The notes: generated by a model not told the origin, from the sequence alone. Shown: positions 7,810 through 17,579, counted from the first letter of the stretch. The stretch is DNA of 64,000 bases from Bacillota bacterium (GCA_030705955.1 JAUZPL010000006.1:1-64000); one strand, 5' to 3'. Program-made: numbers and translations.

Positions 7810-8358
7810 ATGCTGGAGGAAATTATTATAGCTGGTTTTGGCGGTCAAGGTGTTATGTCCATGGGGCAACTTATTGCTTATGCAGGGATGCTTGAAGGAA
7901 AAGGAGTTTCATGGCTTCCATCCTATGGACCAGAACAAAGAGGGGGAACAGCAAACTGTGCTGTAGTCGTAAGTGACGAGCCTGTTGGATCACCACTTGT
8001 AACAAAACCAACTACGGCGATTGTTTTAAATAACCCCTCTTTTGATAAGTTTGAATCAAAAGTACGCTCTGGCGGCCTTTTCATTGTTAATTCTTCATTA
8101 GTGACTCGAACAGCCGATCGTAAGGATATTACAAATATTGAGATAAAGGCAACTGATCTCGCAAATGAGCTAGGGAATTCACGAGTAGCCAATATGATTC
8201 TTTTAGGAGCTTTTTTAGAGTACACAAAAATAGTTACAATGGACTCTATTTTGGAATCTCTAAAAAAGGTATTAGGACCCGATAAGTATCATCTAATTGA
8301 AGTGAATAAACAGGCACTTGAGAAGGGTGCTAGCCTTTTAATGGAAAAGACGATTTAA
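7810..8358 (+). CDS. korC: 2-oxoacid:ferredoxin oxidoreductase gamma subunit
   Basis: This 182-residue protein has the gamma-subunit N-terminus IIIAGFGGQGVMSMGQLIAY and the conserved GPEQRGGTANC segment. It completes the four-subunit complex encoded with the three preceding genes and is the last gene before a strong terminator. The family is clear (POR/KOR gamma) and the substrate is not. Confidence 0.9.
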   Translation: MLEEIIIAGFGGQGVMSMGQLIAYAGMLEGKGVSWLPSYGPEQRGGTANCAVVVSDEPVGSPLVTKPTTAIVLNNPSFDKFESKVRSGGLFIVNSSLVTRTADRKDITNIEIKATDLANELGNSRVANMILLGAFLEYTKIVTMDSILESLKKVLGPDKYHLIEVNKQALEKGASLLMEKTI

Positions 8359-8362
8359 AAAG

Positions 8363-8405
8363 AAAGCCAGCTGGGGAGGAGAATCCAAGCTGGCTTTTGT
8401 TTTTC
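8363..8405. terminator. Terminator after the oxidoreductase operon
   Basis: AAAGCCAGCT (8363-8372) pairs with AGCTGGCTTT (8388-8397), followed by a T-rich run. It also lies just beyond the end of the convergent oxidase gene and may serve both. Confidence 0.8.
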
Positions 8406-8421
8406 TCAATGCTTTATCAGT

Positions 8422-10245
8422 TTATAGCTCTTGCTTATTTACATGATGTCCATGATCGTCTCTTACGGATCGAAGCAACATGCAACCTAGCGTGATTGCA
8501 AAACCAACAAATATTAAAACTAACAAATTGTCCCCTTTAAAGATAATTCCAAAGCTTGCAATGAATAAACCAAGGGATGTGAAAAAAGGCAAAATAGAAG
8601 GATTAGGCATGTGAATATCTCCAACTGGTTCTGCAGGTGTCATCTCCTTCTTTCCCTCCATTTTTTCTCTCCAAAATGGATCAAGTCCTTTGACTAAGGG
8701 CAATTGCTTGAAATTATATTCTGGAGGGGGGGATGGAATAGACCATTCAAGTGAACGACCATTCCAAGGATCATTACCAGCTTGTTTATGCTTTACTTGT
8801 GTCAAAATGATATTTACAAACATCACGATTGCTGCAATGGTCATTAAGGCAGCACCCACAGTACTGATTAGATTAAAGGTTTCAAAGCCCTGCCCTGGAA
8901 GGTAGGTAAATACACGTCTAGGCATTCCATATACACCTAGGAAATGATAGAAGAAGAAGGCTAAATGAAAACCGATAAAAAAGAACCAAAAAGTAATTTT
9001 GCCCAGTGTATCATTTAACATGGTTCCGAACATTTTTGGCCACCAGTAATGTAAAGCAGCAAAAATAGCAAAAACAACTCCGCCTATAATAACATAGTGA
9101 AAGTGACCAACAACAAAGTATGTGTCGTGGAATTGAAAATCTGCAGCAGCCGATGCAAGCATAACTCCTGTTGCCCCTCCAAAGGTGAAGGTTGGGATAA
9201 AACCAGCTGCCCATAGCATAGGAGTGCTAAATTGAATACTTCCACCCCACATAGTAAAAAGCCAGTTAAAGATTTTAATTCCAGTCGGAATAGAAACAGC
9301 CATGGTCGTGACCGCAAATATAGCATTTGTCACAGGGCCTGCCCCGGTTGTAAACATGTGGTGAAACCAAACCATGAAACCAAGAAAACCAATAAGCACA
9401 GTTGCAAATACCATGGAAGAATAGCCAAATAACCTTTTTAAAGAAAATGTGCTGATTACTTCAGAAAAAATTCCGAAGGCTGGAAGGGCAAGAATATATA
9501 CTTCCGGATGACCAAAAATCCAAAATAAGTGCTCCCATATGATGGTATTTCCACCCATTGCTGTATGAAAAAAATTAGCCCCGAATAGCCTGTCAAAGGT
9601 TAGGAAAAAAAGGGCAACCGTTAATGGTGGGAAAGCGAATAGAATGAGAGATGATGTGACAAAAGCTGTCCATGAGAATAAAGGCATTCTCATATAGGTC
9701 ATCCCCGGTGTCCGCATATTTATAATGGTTACCAAAAAATTGATGGCACTTATGATCGTTCCAAATCCGGAAATTTGTAGACCAAGGGCATAGAAGTCGA
9801 CTCCATGTGTAGGAGATGCTAATGCAAGAGAAGCATAGCTTGTCCAGCCGGCATCAGGAGCCCCTCCTAAAAACCAACTGCAATTTAGGAGAATGCCACC
9901 AAATAAAAAAAACCAGAATCCAAGTGCATTTAAATAGGGGAATGCTACATCCCGTGCGCCTATTTGAAGCGGAACGATGAAATTCATAAAGGCTAATAAT
10001 AATGGCATGGCAGCAAAAAAAATCATGGTCGTTCCGTGCATGGTCAGCAATTCATTATATAAACCTGCACTTACAAAATCATTATTAGGAACAGTCAATT
10101 GAATCCGCATGAGCATGACCTCTGTTCCACCAGCTAAAAAGAATAAGCCTCCACCAAGCAAATACAGGATTCCGATTTTTTTATGATCAACCGTTGTTAA
10201 ATAGTCCATAAAAATTCCTTTTTGCTTTACTGCAACAGATGACAT
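8422..10245 (-). CDS. ctaD: Cytochrome c oxidase subunit I (CtaD paralog), orphan gene
   Basis: This 607-residue heme-copper oxidase subunit I has about 12-14 membrane segments. It is close in length and sequence to the Bacillus caa3 subunit I, including the C-terminal SPPPEYNF and MTPAEPVGDIHMPNPSILP segments. It carries the active-site HPEVYI (Cu-B ligand and cross-linked Tyr), WFHHMF (Cu-B histidine pair) and FHDTYFVVGHFHYV (heme ligands). No subunit II, III or IV genes or heme-synthesis genes adjoin it, so it would have to use subunits encoded elsewhere or act as a substitute subunit. The start follows TTGGAGGAG. Confidence 0.9.
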   Translation of the reverse strand: MSSVAVKQKGIFMDYLTTVDHKKIGILYLLGGGLFFLAGGTEVMLMRIQLTVPNNDFVSAGLYNELLTMHGTTMIFFAAMPLLLAFMNFIVPLQIGARDVAFPYLNALGFWFFLFGGILLNCSWFLGGAPDAGWTSYASLALASPTHGVDFYALGLQISGFGTIISAINFLVTIINMRTPGMTYMRMPLFSWTAFVTSSLILFAFPPLTVALFFLTFDRLFGANFFHTAMGGNTIIWEHLFWIFGHPEVYILALPAFGIFSEVISTFSLKRLFGYSSMVFATVLIGFLGFMVWFHHMFTTGAGPVTNAIFAVTTMAVSIPTGIKIFNWLFTMWGGSIQFSTPMLWAAGFIPTFTFGGATGVMLASAAADFQFHDTYFVVGHFHYVIIGGVVFAIFAALHYWWPKMFGTMLNDTLGKITFWFFFIGFHLAFFFYHFLGVYGMPRRVFTYLPGQGFETFNLISTVGAALMTIAAIVMFVNIILTQVKHKQAGNDPWNGRSLEWSIPSPPPEYNFKQLPLVKGLDPFWREKMEGKKEMTPAEPVGDIHMPNPSILPFFTSLGLFIASFGIIFKGDNLLVLIFVGFAITLGCMLLRSVRDDHGHHVNKQEL

Positions 10246-10381
10246 ACATTCTCCTCCAATTGGAAAAATACTATTACTATTTTTTTACAAAAGGAGAGAC
10301 TTTTAGCAAAAAAAAATATGTTAAATTTGTGAACAATAATTTTTGGGAATAAGGTAAATCCTAAAACATGATATAAATCAA

Positions 10382-10406
10382 TTAATTGAAAGTCTCTTTC
10401 AATTAA
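10382..10406. promoter_or_regulatory. Perfect 11-bp inverted repeat (candidate operator) upstream of the cupin gene
   Basis: TTAATTGAAAG (10382-10392) and CTTTCAATTAA (10396-10406) are exact complements around TCT. It lies 34 bp before the cupin start and 137 bp before the divergent oxidase start. With no T-run downstream it does not look like a terminator. The cognate regulator is unknown. Confidence 0.5.
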
Positions 10407-10439
10407 GATAAATTCATAGTTAATAAGGAGGGAATGTAA

Positions 10440-10781
10440 ATGAGCAAGCATTCATTAAAGGATTATCAAGAATTTAGTGCAGAAAGATTTACAAAAAGAA
10501 TTATTTTTAACGAAGGTGGAAGCACTGCATTTATGTTAAACTTCGAGCCTGGTCAGAAGTTACCAGAGCACAAGCATTCGGGATCAGAGGTTTACCTTTT
10601 GGTTTTATCCGGAAGCGGTACAGCTATTATCGGTGGCGAGGAAATTGAAATGAATGCACAAGATGTCGTTCATTCTGGCGGAGATACTGAACTTGCTATT
10701 GTAAATAGTGGCAGTGAACAAATGAGCGTGTATGTTGTCCTAAGTAAAACACCAAATGAAGAATATGCAAAAAATATATAA
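10440..10781 (+). CDS. Small cupin-domain protein
   Basis: This 113-residue single-domain cupin has the metal-binding motif G(x)5HxH(x)4E(x)6G, seen as PGQKLPEHKHSGSEVYLLVLSG, and a weaker second motif (DVVHSGG). Cupin_2 proteins of this size may be enzymes, sensors or storage proteins, and no substrate is indicated. It starts at ATG after TAAGGAGGG. It stands alone, with a possible operator upstream and a strong terminator downstream. Confidence 0.85.
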   Translation: MSKHSLKDYQEFSAERFTKRIIFNEGGSTAFMLNFEPGQKLPEHKHSGSEVYLLVLSGSGTAIIGGEEIEMNAQDVVHSGGDTELAIVNSGSEQMSVYVVLSKTPNEEYAKNI

Positions 10782-10825
10782 AAATAAAAACAGATGACCA
10801 ATGCGCGTCATCTGTTTTTATTTTT
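10781..10825. terminator. Bidirectional terminator
   Basis: AAAATAAAAACAGATGAC pairs with GTCATCTGTTTTTATTTT around an 8-nt loop, between the cupin gene and the convergent MMPL gene. Confidence 0.85.
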
Positions 10826-12974
10826 AAAGAGCTGACTTCTTCTTTCGTTTATACCCAAAGAACCACCAATTCCAATCTCCAAGAAGTTTCATTAATGCAG
10901 GAACTAGGACCATCCGAACGATGGTAGAATCAATGAAGATGGCTAATGCAATCCCAACTCCTAGTTGTTTGATTGGCATAACCCCTGTAAAAGCGAAGGC
11001 TCCAGTCACAACAATCATGATGGCTGCTGCAGAGGTAATAATTTTACTTGTATACGTTAATCCAGAGACAGTTGCGAGACTATTATCACCAGTGTTTAAA
11101 TAAAACTCCTGAATCCTCGAAATGAGAAAAACTTCATAATCCATGGAAAGTCCAAAAACTAGGGTGAAAACAAATACAGGGAGAATAAGAGCGATATCCA
11201 CCGGTTTCATTCCTAAATGGCCTTCTTGATAAATCCAAACGACAATCCCAAAGGTGCAGCCAAGGCTCAATATATTCATTAAAATAGCTTTTAATGGAAT
11301 GAGTAATGACCGAAACGCCACCATTAAAATGAAAAAGGTTGATAAAAAAATCAATAAAAGCCCATAGGGTGCCTTCTTATAAATTTCCGTAAAAATTTCT
11401 TGTTCAAATTTAATTTGGCCATCAAAGGTTGTTTTAACATCATCAAAATGAAATTGTGACCATTTACTAATCCAATCCCTTGCTTTTGATGAGTGCTCTT
11501 CTGTATTAAGAAAAACTTGAACAAGCATTTTATTTTTTGAAACAGAATTTTTCAAAACAGGAGCAAATTTATCTTTGTTCATATTTACTAGCAATGAAAG
11601 TCTAGTTGGGTCGTTAATTCCAGTGACAGAAAATGGTGATATAACCTGATGCACAAGGGGGTCCTTTTTTAATTTTTGAATCACCTTATATATCTTTTCA
11701 AGATTATTCCTCTCAAGTGCGTCTCCGTTTGTTTCAATGACAAGGACAACCTTTTTCTCATCGCGCTGATCCTTCGGTATAAATTGAGTCTTAAATGTTT
11801 CGTAAGCAATTCTTGATGGATATTTAGGTGGAAGAGAATCAATACCTGGTATGGTCAAAACCATATTTCTTGCCGGAATTAGTCCGCCAAGAAGTAGTAA
11901 TAGAGCTAGAATAGTCATTAAAATAGGAGCCTTCATTACTCCTTTTGCAAACTGATACCAAATGGATGAATGATTTTCTTTTGCACGAAATAAACTTAGA
12001 TGATTAATTTTCTTTCCCATAACAGAAAGTAATGCTGGAAGAAAGGTAGTGGCTGAAAGGGCAGAAATAAATACAACTGTCATTCCGCCCAATGCGACAT
12101 TTTGAAAAATATCAATTTTGATAAATAACAGACCTGAAAGACCAATAAAAACACAAAAGGCAGAAAACATAATAGAACGACCTGCTGTTGCTACTGTAGT
12201 GTGAATAGCCTCTTCAATTGGATGATTGTTTAATTCTTCCTTAAATCGATTAATAAAAAGAAGGGCAAAATCAATACTTAGGGCAAGGCCAATCATTGGA
12301 ATAATATTCAAAATAAAAATGGACAAATTGGTGGTAAAACTATAAAAATAAACCATTCCCATAGTAGTTAAAATAGAAACTACCCCGATAATGAGAGGAA
12401 TTGTAGCTGCAACTATCCCGCCAAATGCGAGAATAAGCACAATTAATGCAATCGGTAGGCCAATCATTTCAGCCTTTGCTAAATCCTCCTGGCTTGCTTT
12501 ATTAAGATCCTGAACAATAATGGGCTCACCCGTCATTGTGACAGTTAACCCTTTTTTATTTTTTAAAAGTTGATGTAAATGGGAAGTCTCCTTTTGCAAA
12601 TTTTCAGGGTCTTTATTAAATGATAGGATTCCGTATGCATAGTCTCCTTTTTTCATCCCAACACGATCAATTGGTGTTATAGACTTGTATTTATGAAGCA
12701 TGGCAAATGTATCTTGGATGTATGTGTTCCATTCAAAGTCGTTTATGGATTTGTCTTTATGAAAGAGCAGAATGATGGTTGACTTTGGTTGTCCGAAATT
12801 ATTTTCTAAAATTTTTTTTGTTTTGATATATTGACCGTGATATTCAAACCCATTTCCACTTAATATGGTAGGTAGCTTTATAGCAAAAGAACTAAAAATG
12901 AAAATAAGGATAACCCAAATAATTAAAAACCATTTTCTATTTTGAAAAGTGATTTGACCTAGTTTTTGCAGCAT
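10824..12974 (-). CDS. MMPL/RND-family membrane exporter (YdfJ-like)
   Basis: This 716-residue protein has the MMPL layout: one N-terminal membrane helix, a large extracytoplasmic loop (about 30-165), five helices, a second extracytoplasmic loop (about 375-530) and five more helices. The conserved membrane motifs SIDFALLFINRF and GLSMDYEVFLISR appear in the two halves and are typical of proton-driven lipid or drug exporters. The substrate is unknown. It starts at ATG with a modest AAAGGTTGGTGA upstream and is monocistronic. Confidence 0.85.
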   Translation of the reverse strand: MLQKLGQITFQNRKWFLIIWVILIFIFSSFAIKLPTILSGNGFEYHGQYIKTKKILENNFGQPKSTIILLFHKDKSINDFEWNTYIQDTFAMLHKYKSITPIDRVGMKKGDYAYGILSFNKDPENLQKETSHLHQLLKNKKGLTVTMTGEPIIVQDLNKASQEDLAKAEMIGLPIALIVLILAFGGIVAATIPLIIGVVSILTTMGMVYFYSFTTNLSIFILNIIPMIGLALSIDFALLFINRFKEELNNHPIEEAIHTTVATAGRSIMFSAFCVFIGLSGLLFIKIDIFQNVALGGMTVVFISALSATTFLPALLSVMGKKINHLSLFRAKENHSSIWYQFAKGVMKAPILMTILALLLLLGGLIPARNMVLTIPGIDSLPPKYPSRIAYETFKTQFIPKDQRDEKKVVLVIETNGDALERNNLEKIYKVIQKLKKDPLVHQVISPFSVTGINDPTRLSLLVNMNKDKFAPVLKNSVSKNKMLVQVFLNTEEHSSKARDWISKWSQFHFDDVKTTFDGQIKFEQEIFTEIYKKAPYGLLLIFLSTFFILMVAFRSLLIPLKAILMNILSLGCTFGIVVWIYQEGHLGMKPVDIALILPVFVFTLVFGLSMDYEVFLISRIQEFYLNTGDNSLATVSGLTYTSKIITSAAAIMIVVTGAFAFTGVMPIKQLGVGIALAIFIDSTIVRMVLVPALMKLLGDWNWWFFGYKRKKKSAL

Positions 12975-13053
12975 GTTATCACCAACCTTTATAGGTCTCT
13001 AGTTTGAATCATTCCCAGTTTAATGAGTGTACATTCCAATATATGAAAGTAAA

Positions 13054-13117
13054 AATGTTCAAAGTTATTTTTACAAATGTAAAAAAGTCATTGTTTCCAA
13101 CCTAACATTTGTTAAAA
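13054..13117 (+). promoter_or_regulatory. Promoter region of deoR with DeoR-like half sites
   Basis: The motif set AATGTTCAA (13054), ACAAATGT (13073-13080) and ACATTTGT (13105-13112) matches that found before deoC, and TAAAAT at 13112-13117 could be the -10 box. This suggests that DeoR controls its own gene. The spacing differs from the deoC operator, so confidence is limited. Confidence 0.4.
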
Positions 13118-13149
13118 TAAAGTTAAACATTCGAACTAGGTGATTCTAA

Positions 13150-14094
13150 GTGGAAAAAGAAAAGTTAAGCAAGGTTATTGAGGCTGCAAAATTATATTAT
13201 TTACTTGATTATAATCAAAATGAGATTGCCAGCATTCTTGGGGTATCACGTCCAACTGTTTCACGCTTTTTACAATTAGCGAAAAGCGAAGGGATTGTTG
13301 AAATTACGATCAAAGATCCAAATGAAAATGTAGAAAATCTATCAACCCAGCTTGAAAAGAAATTTAATTTAAAACGAGTGATTATTGCCTCTGCGCCCCA
13401 ATTTGAAAATCATATTATAAAAAATTATTTAGGTGAAAAAACAGCAGAATTTCTGGATGAAATTGTGAAGGATAACGATATTATCGGTGTAACTTGGGGA
13501 ACGACTCTTTACCATGTTGCCATTGAGTTAAAGCAAAAGTTTGTAAAAGATGTAAAGGTTGTTCAGCTTAAAGGAGGAGTAAGTCATTCTGAGACAAACA
13601 CATATGCCTCTGAAATTCTGTATTTATTCGGTAAAGCCTATAATACAACGCCCCTTCATTTACCTTTGCCTGCAATTGTTGATCATGTTGTTGTCAAGCA
13701 GGCGATGGAAGCTGATCGACATATAAAACGAATACTTGAGTTAGGGAAACAATCCAATATTGCTATCTTTACCTTAGGCACCGTAAAGCCTGACTCTCTG
13801 TTATTTCAGTTAGGATACTTTACTGAAAGTGACCTAGCTTCACTTTACGGAAAATCAGTTGGAGATATTTGCTCTCGTTTCTTTGATCATGAGGGTAGGG
13901 TTTGTAATGAAAGCTTAAACGATAGAACACTTGGAATTAATTTCGAGGATTTAAAAACAAAGGAATATTCCATTCTCGTTGCTGGAGGCCCTAATAAAAT
14001 CGAGGGGATCTATGGCGCCTTAAAAGGGCGTTTTGCAAATGTATTAGTTACAGACCAGTTTACTGCACAATTTTTAATAGAGAAAAAGCAATAA
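13150..14094 (+). CDS. deoR: Deoxyribonucleoside regulator DeoR (SorC family repressor)
   Basis: This 314-residue protein has an N-terminal helix-turn-helix (about residues 18-42, NQNEIASILGVSRPTVSRFL) and a SorC-type sugar-phosphate-binding domain (about 55-310). Length and context match Bacillus DeoR, which represses the deo genes and is released by deoxyribose 5-phosphate. GTG is the start, behind an AGGTGAT sequence. The target deoC starts 122 bp downstream with its own promoter and operator. Confidence 0.9.
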   Translation: MEKEKLSKVIEAAKLYYLLDYNQNEIASILGVSRPTVSRFLQLAKSEGIVEITIKDPNENVENLSTQLEKKFNLKRVIIASAPQFENHIIKNYLGEKTAEFLDEIVKDNDIIGVTWGTTLYHVAIELKQKFVKDVKVVQLKGGVSHSETNTYASEILYLFGKAYNTTPLHLPLPAIVDHVVVKQAMEADRHIKRILELGKQSNIAIFTLGTVKPDSLLFQLGYFTESDLASLYGKSVGDICSRFFDHEGRVCNESLNDRTLGINFEDLKTKEYSILVAGGPNKIEGIYGALKGRFANVLVTDQFTAQFLIEKKQ

Positions 14095-14100
14095 TTTTTT

Positions 14101-14148
14101 ACATTTGTTCAAATTGATAATTACAAATGTTCAATTCTTTGGTATAGT
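14101..14148 (+). promoter_or_regulatory. deoC promoter with DeoR operator
   Basis: ACATTTGT (14101-14108) and ACAAATGT (14123-14130) form a perfect 8-bp inverted repeat. GTTCAA also occurs twice, 22 bp apart (14107 and 14129), about two helical turns. The promoter is TTACAA (14121-14126), a 16-bp spacer and TATAGT (14143-14148), so bound repressor would cover the -35 box. The GTTCAA element recalls the Bacillus subtilis DeoR operator. Confidence 0.7.
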
Positions 14149-14215
14149 ATCTTTAGATGAAATAACAAATACTAATTAAACATTTTTACAAAAGGTTAGG
14201 AAGGAAGTATTTAAT

Positions 14216-14890
14216 ATGGTTCAAAATATTGCAAGAATGATTGATCACACATTATTAAAAGCAAATGCATCTATGGAAGAAATCGTTAAGCTTGCAGAAG
14301 AGGCGAAACAATATAAGTTCGCATCTGTTTGTGTTAATCCTACTTGGGTGAAAACCGCAGCACAATTGCTGGCAGAAGCACCAGAGGTAAAGGTTTGTAC
14401 GGTTATTGGCTTCCCATTAGGTGCGACAACTCCTGAAACAAAAGCATTTGAAGCAAAAAATGCAATCGAAAATGGAGCAACTGAGGTTGATATGGTGATC
14501 AATATTGGTGCACTTAAAGATAAAAAGAATGAGTTTGTTGAAGAAGATATTCGAGCCGTTGTGGATGCTGCTAATGGCAATGCTTTAGTAAAAGTGATTA
14601 TCGAAACATGTCTTTTGACAGATGAAGAAAAGGTTCGTGCATGTGAGCTTTCAGTAAAAGCTGGGGCGGATTATGTTAAAACCTCTACAGGTTTTTCAAC
14701 TGGAGGGGCGACAGCTGCTGATATTCAATTAATGCGTCAAACGGTTGGTCCAGAAGTCGGAGTAAAAGCATCAGGTGGGGTTAGAAGCAGAAATGATGCC
14801 CTAGCCATGATTGAAGCAGGTGCCTCACGTATTGGGGCAAGTTCAGGGATTGCTATTGTAAACGGAGAAACATCTGCAAGTGATTATTAA
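14216..14890 (+). CDS. deoC: Deoxyribose-phosphate aldolase
   Basis: This 224-residue TIM-barrel class I aldolase cleaves 2-deoxyribose 5-phosphate to glyceraldehyde 3-phosphate and acetaldehyde. The Schiff-base lysine is in [14 protein letters not shown], and a second lysine in [10 protein letters not shown] completes the site. It starts at ATG after AGGAAGGAAG. It heads an operon with an XapX-domain gene and cytidine deaminase, which fits deoxycytidine salvage, and is controlled by the DeoR operator just upstream. Confidence 0.95.
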   Translation: MVQNIARMIDHTLLKANASMEEIVKLAEEAKQYKFASVCVNPTWVKTAAQLLAEAPEVKVCTVIGFPLGATTPETKAFEAKNAIENGATEVDMVINIGALKDKKNEFVEEDIRAVVDAANGNALVKVIIETCLLTDEEKVRACELSVKAGADYVKTSTGFSTGGATAADIQLMRQTVGPEVGVKASGGVRSRNDALAMIEAGASRIGASSGIAIVNGETSASDY

Positions 14891-14907
14891 GTAAAACGAG
14901 GGAGATT

Positions 14908-15506
<599 letters not shown>

Positions 15507-15508
15507 TG

Positions 15509-15536
15509 AAAAACCAGTCAGATGACTGGCTTTTTA
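15509..15536. terminator. Terminator after cdd
   Basis: CCAGTCA and TGACTGG form a stem around GA with A-rich and T-rich flanks. It overlaps the last codons of the convergent DNA glycosylase gene. Confidence 0.8.
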
Positions 15537-16138
15537 CTTTCTATCTGATGTCTTGATACAAACGGATTCTCTGTAATCCAAAACCTCCAAGGATAATCTT
15601 TTGCTTCTCCAGTATTGTTAATTCCGATTCTTTTTCCTTGTGAAATGGAATGGGGAGAGATGCCGTTTGAAATGAAAATAGGTGGTTCCCATAATACCCG
15701 CCCATAATCCTCCATAGAAATTCCTAATGATTTTGTAAGCTTTCCTGGCCCATTTGTTAAATTTTTGATATCTGTCATTCCTCTGCGCTTGAACATAAGT
15801 TCCATACCAGCGACCGGCTCTACTGCTCGTATAAGTACAGCTTCAGGTTTTTCTTTATCACTGGACACTACATTTACAAGACAATGCGTGTGCATTAAAT
15901 ATGTATAAACATGGCCGGCTTCAGCAAACATGATTTCAGTTCGTTTTGTTCTTCTATTTTGATGACTATGTGCAGCACGGTCCATCGGCCCCATGTATGC
16001 CTCTGTTTCTACAATATATCCAGCTGCTGTCCCTTCATTTGTTATTTTCACTAAAGTACATCCCAATAAGGCTTGAGCAAGATCTATGGTAGATTGCATA
16101 AAAAAATCTCGATGAAGCGGCTCATATGAATTTTTCAC
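15518..16138 (-). CDS. 3-methyladenine DNA glycosylase (AAG/MPG family)
   Basis: This 206-residue protein has the AAG-family core: ETEAYMGPMDRAAHS with the catalytic Glu, the RRTKRTEIMF segment, an H-rich VYTYLMHTHCLVNVV strand, and NLTNGPGKLTKSLGI. It excises alkylated purines in base-excision repair. GTG at 16138 follows GGGGGAG with 7-nt spacing. It is monocistronic and convergent with cdd. Confidence 0.92.
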   Translation of the reverse strand: MKNSYEPLHRDFFMQSTIDLAQALLGCTLVKITNEGTAAGYIVETEAYMGPMDRAAHSHQNRRTKRTEIMFAEAGHVYTYLMHTHCLVNVVSSDKEKPEAVLIRAVEPVAGMELMFKRRGMTDIKNLTNGPGKLTKSLGISMEDYGRVLWEPPIFISNGISPHSISQGKRIGINNTGEAKDYPWRFWITENPFVSRHQIESKKPVI

Positions 16139-16214
16139 GCATTTGCTCCCCCTTTCTATTTTTTTCTTAATTATATATGATGAATTAAGAATAAGTTAAA
16201 GGTGTGAATACTTC

Positions 16215-17021
16215 ATGAAAAAAATAGGATTTATTGGCTCAGGAAAAATGGCTCAAGCTATGTTGGAAGGAATGCTTTCCTCTAATGATATAACCAAAGA
16301 AAATATAATGGCTAGTTCAGCAACAGAGAAAACACGAGTAAAAATAGAACAAAAATTTGGAATACTAACCACAATTGATAATCAGACAGTAGCAAAATTT
16401 GCTGATATTCTTATTTTGGCAGTGAAACCGGATATTCATCCAGCTATTATTGAGGATATCAAAAAAGAAGTCAAACATGACGTAGTGGTGGTAACCATTG
16501 CTGCGGGAATCACATTAGATGATATAGAAAAATTCTTTGGGAAAAAAATAAAAGCTGTAAGGACTATGCCAAATACACCATCCTTGGTAGGGGAAGGGAT
16601 GAGTGTGATATGTCCTAACAGCTATTTACGTGAGGAAGAAATTGTAGAGGTGGAACAGCTCTTTTCTACATTTGGGAAAACTGAACGTTTAGAGGAAAAA
16701 TGGATGGATGCTGTTCCTGCAATTAGTGGTTCGTCTCCCGCTTATGTTTATATGTTCATTGAAGCAATGGCAGATGGAGGCGTCCGTCAAGGAATACCAA
16801 GAGAAAAAGCCTATCGACTTGCTGCTCAAGCAGTGCTTGGGGCGGCAAAAATGGTTTTGGAAACAGGAGTACACCCTGGTGAATTAAAAGACAATGTGTG
16901 CACACCTGGGGGAGCAACTATTGAAGCTGTGGCTGAGCTTGAAAAAAGACAATTAAGAGGGGGAATACTGGCTGCAATGGAGAAGTGTACAGAGAAAGTT
17001 AAACATTTGAAAGTGGACTAA
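16215..17021 (+). CDS. proC: Pyrroline-5-carboxylate reductase
   Basis: This 268-residue NAD(P)-dependent enzyme performs the last step of proline synthesis. The Rossmann motif GFIGSGKMAQAM is at residues 5-16, the LAVKP strand follows, and the dimer domain carries the ProC signature PGGATIEAVAELE near the end. No other proline genes are adjacent. A GGGAACC/GGTTCCC hairpin lies 15 bp after the stop. Confidence 0.95.
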   Translation: MKKIGFIGSGKMAQAMLEGMLSSNDITKENIMASSATEKTRVKIEQKFGILTTIDNQTVAKFADILILAVKPDIHPAIIEDIKKEVKHDVVVVTIAAGITLDDIEKFFGKKIKAVRTMPNTPSLVGEGMSVICPNSYLREEEIVEVEQLFSTFGKTERLEEKWMDAVPAISGSSPAYVYMFIEAMADGGVRQGIPREKAYRLAAQAVLGAAKMVLETGVHPGELKDNVCTPGGATIEAVAELEKRQLRGGILAAMEKCTEKVKHLKVD

Positions 17022-17105
17022 AAAGAAAAAATAATTGGGAACCTGTTGAAGGTTCCCTCTACTTCTGAAATAAAAAACTTCTGTGTACCCGATGTTTTAA
17101 AATTT

Positions 17106-17579
17106 CTACAATTTTTTTAAAAGATGATGTTTACTGCTTATAAATTGTGGTTGCTCCGTATTTGGAAGATACCATAAATTTTCTATTTCAATTTTATTTT
17201 GGCTTAATAAGGATAAAAATTCTTCCATAAATACACCTCGGCTTGGATCACATGAGGGACTGCTTTGTATCCCGACAGTGCCGATTATTTTATAGTGCTG
17301 TTTTTTGTATTCAATAAGTTGATTGATGATGGGCTGTAAAATGGTTTGACTGTGAGTCCTATACTCCTTAGTATCATATTCTTCATATGTCATGGGAGGA
17401 CGGTTAAGCCCTAGAAAAGTGAACTCAGGACATGGCAATTGTAATAAGCCATAGCCATTCTTTATGGCCCATTCCATTATAGAAGGTATAGCCCCTAATG
17501 CTCGCGCCTCTGTTTCTATTACCGTATTTTGGTTTAGGATACAATGAGAGACAACTAAAATACATTTACTACGCTGCAC
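17106..17579 (-). CDS. TudS-related (DUF523-like) putative desulfidase
   Basis: This 157-residue protein has three cysteines positioned as in the DUF523/TudS family: SHCILNQ, QLPCPEF and SSPSCDPSRG. In TudS thiouracil desulfidases these bind an oxygen-sensitive [4Fe-4S] cluster. The usual GxK C-terminal features are lacking, so it belongs to a divergent branch. The GTG start lies within the last codons of the ECF transporter gene (11-bp overlap), so the two are coupled, and a thio-modified base or sulfur-containing compound could be imported and desulfurated. The chemistry is inferred from the family. Confidence 0.75.
   Translation of the reverse strand: MQRSKCILVVSHCILNQNTVIETEARALGAIPSIMEWAIKNGYGLLQLPCPEFTFLGLNRPPMTYEEYDTKEYRTHSQTILQPIINQLIEYKKQHYKIIGTVGIQSSPSCDPSRGVFMEEFLSLLSQNKIEIENLWYLPNTEQPQFISSKHHLLKKL

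Noticed and set aside
10227-10451. Minus-strand 74-residue frame across the ctaD start and cupin promoter
   Set aside because: It overlaps the promoter region and two real gene starts and has no ribosome-binding site or family resemblance.
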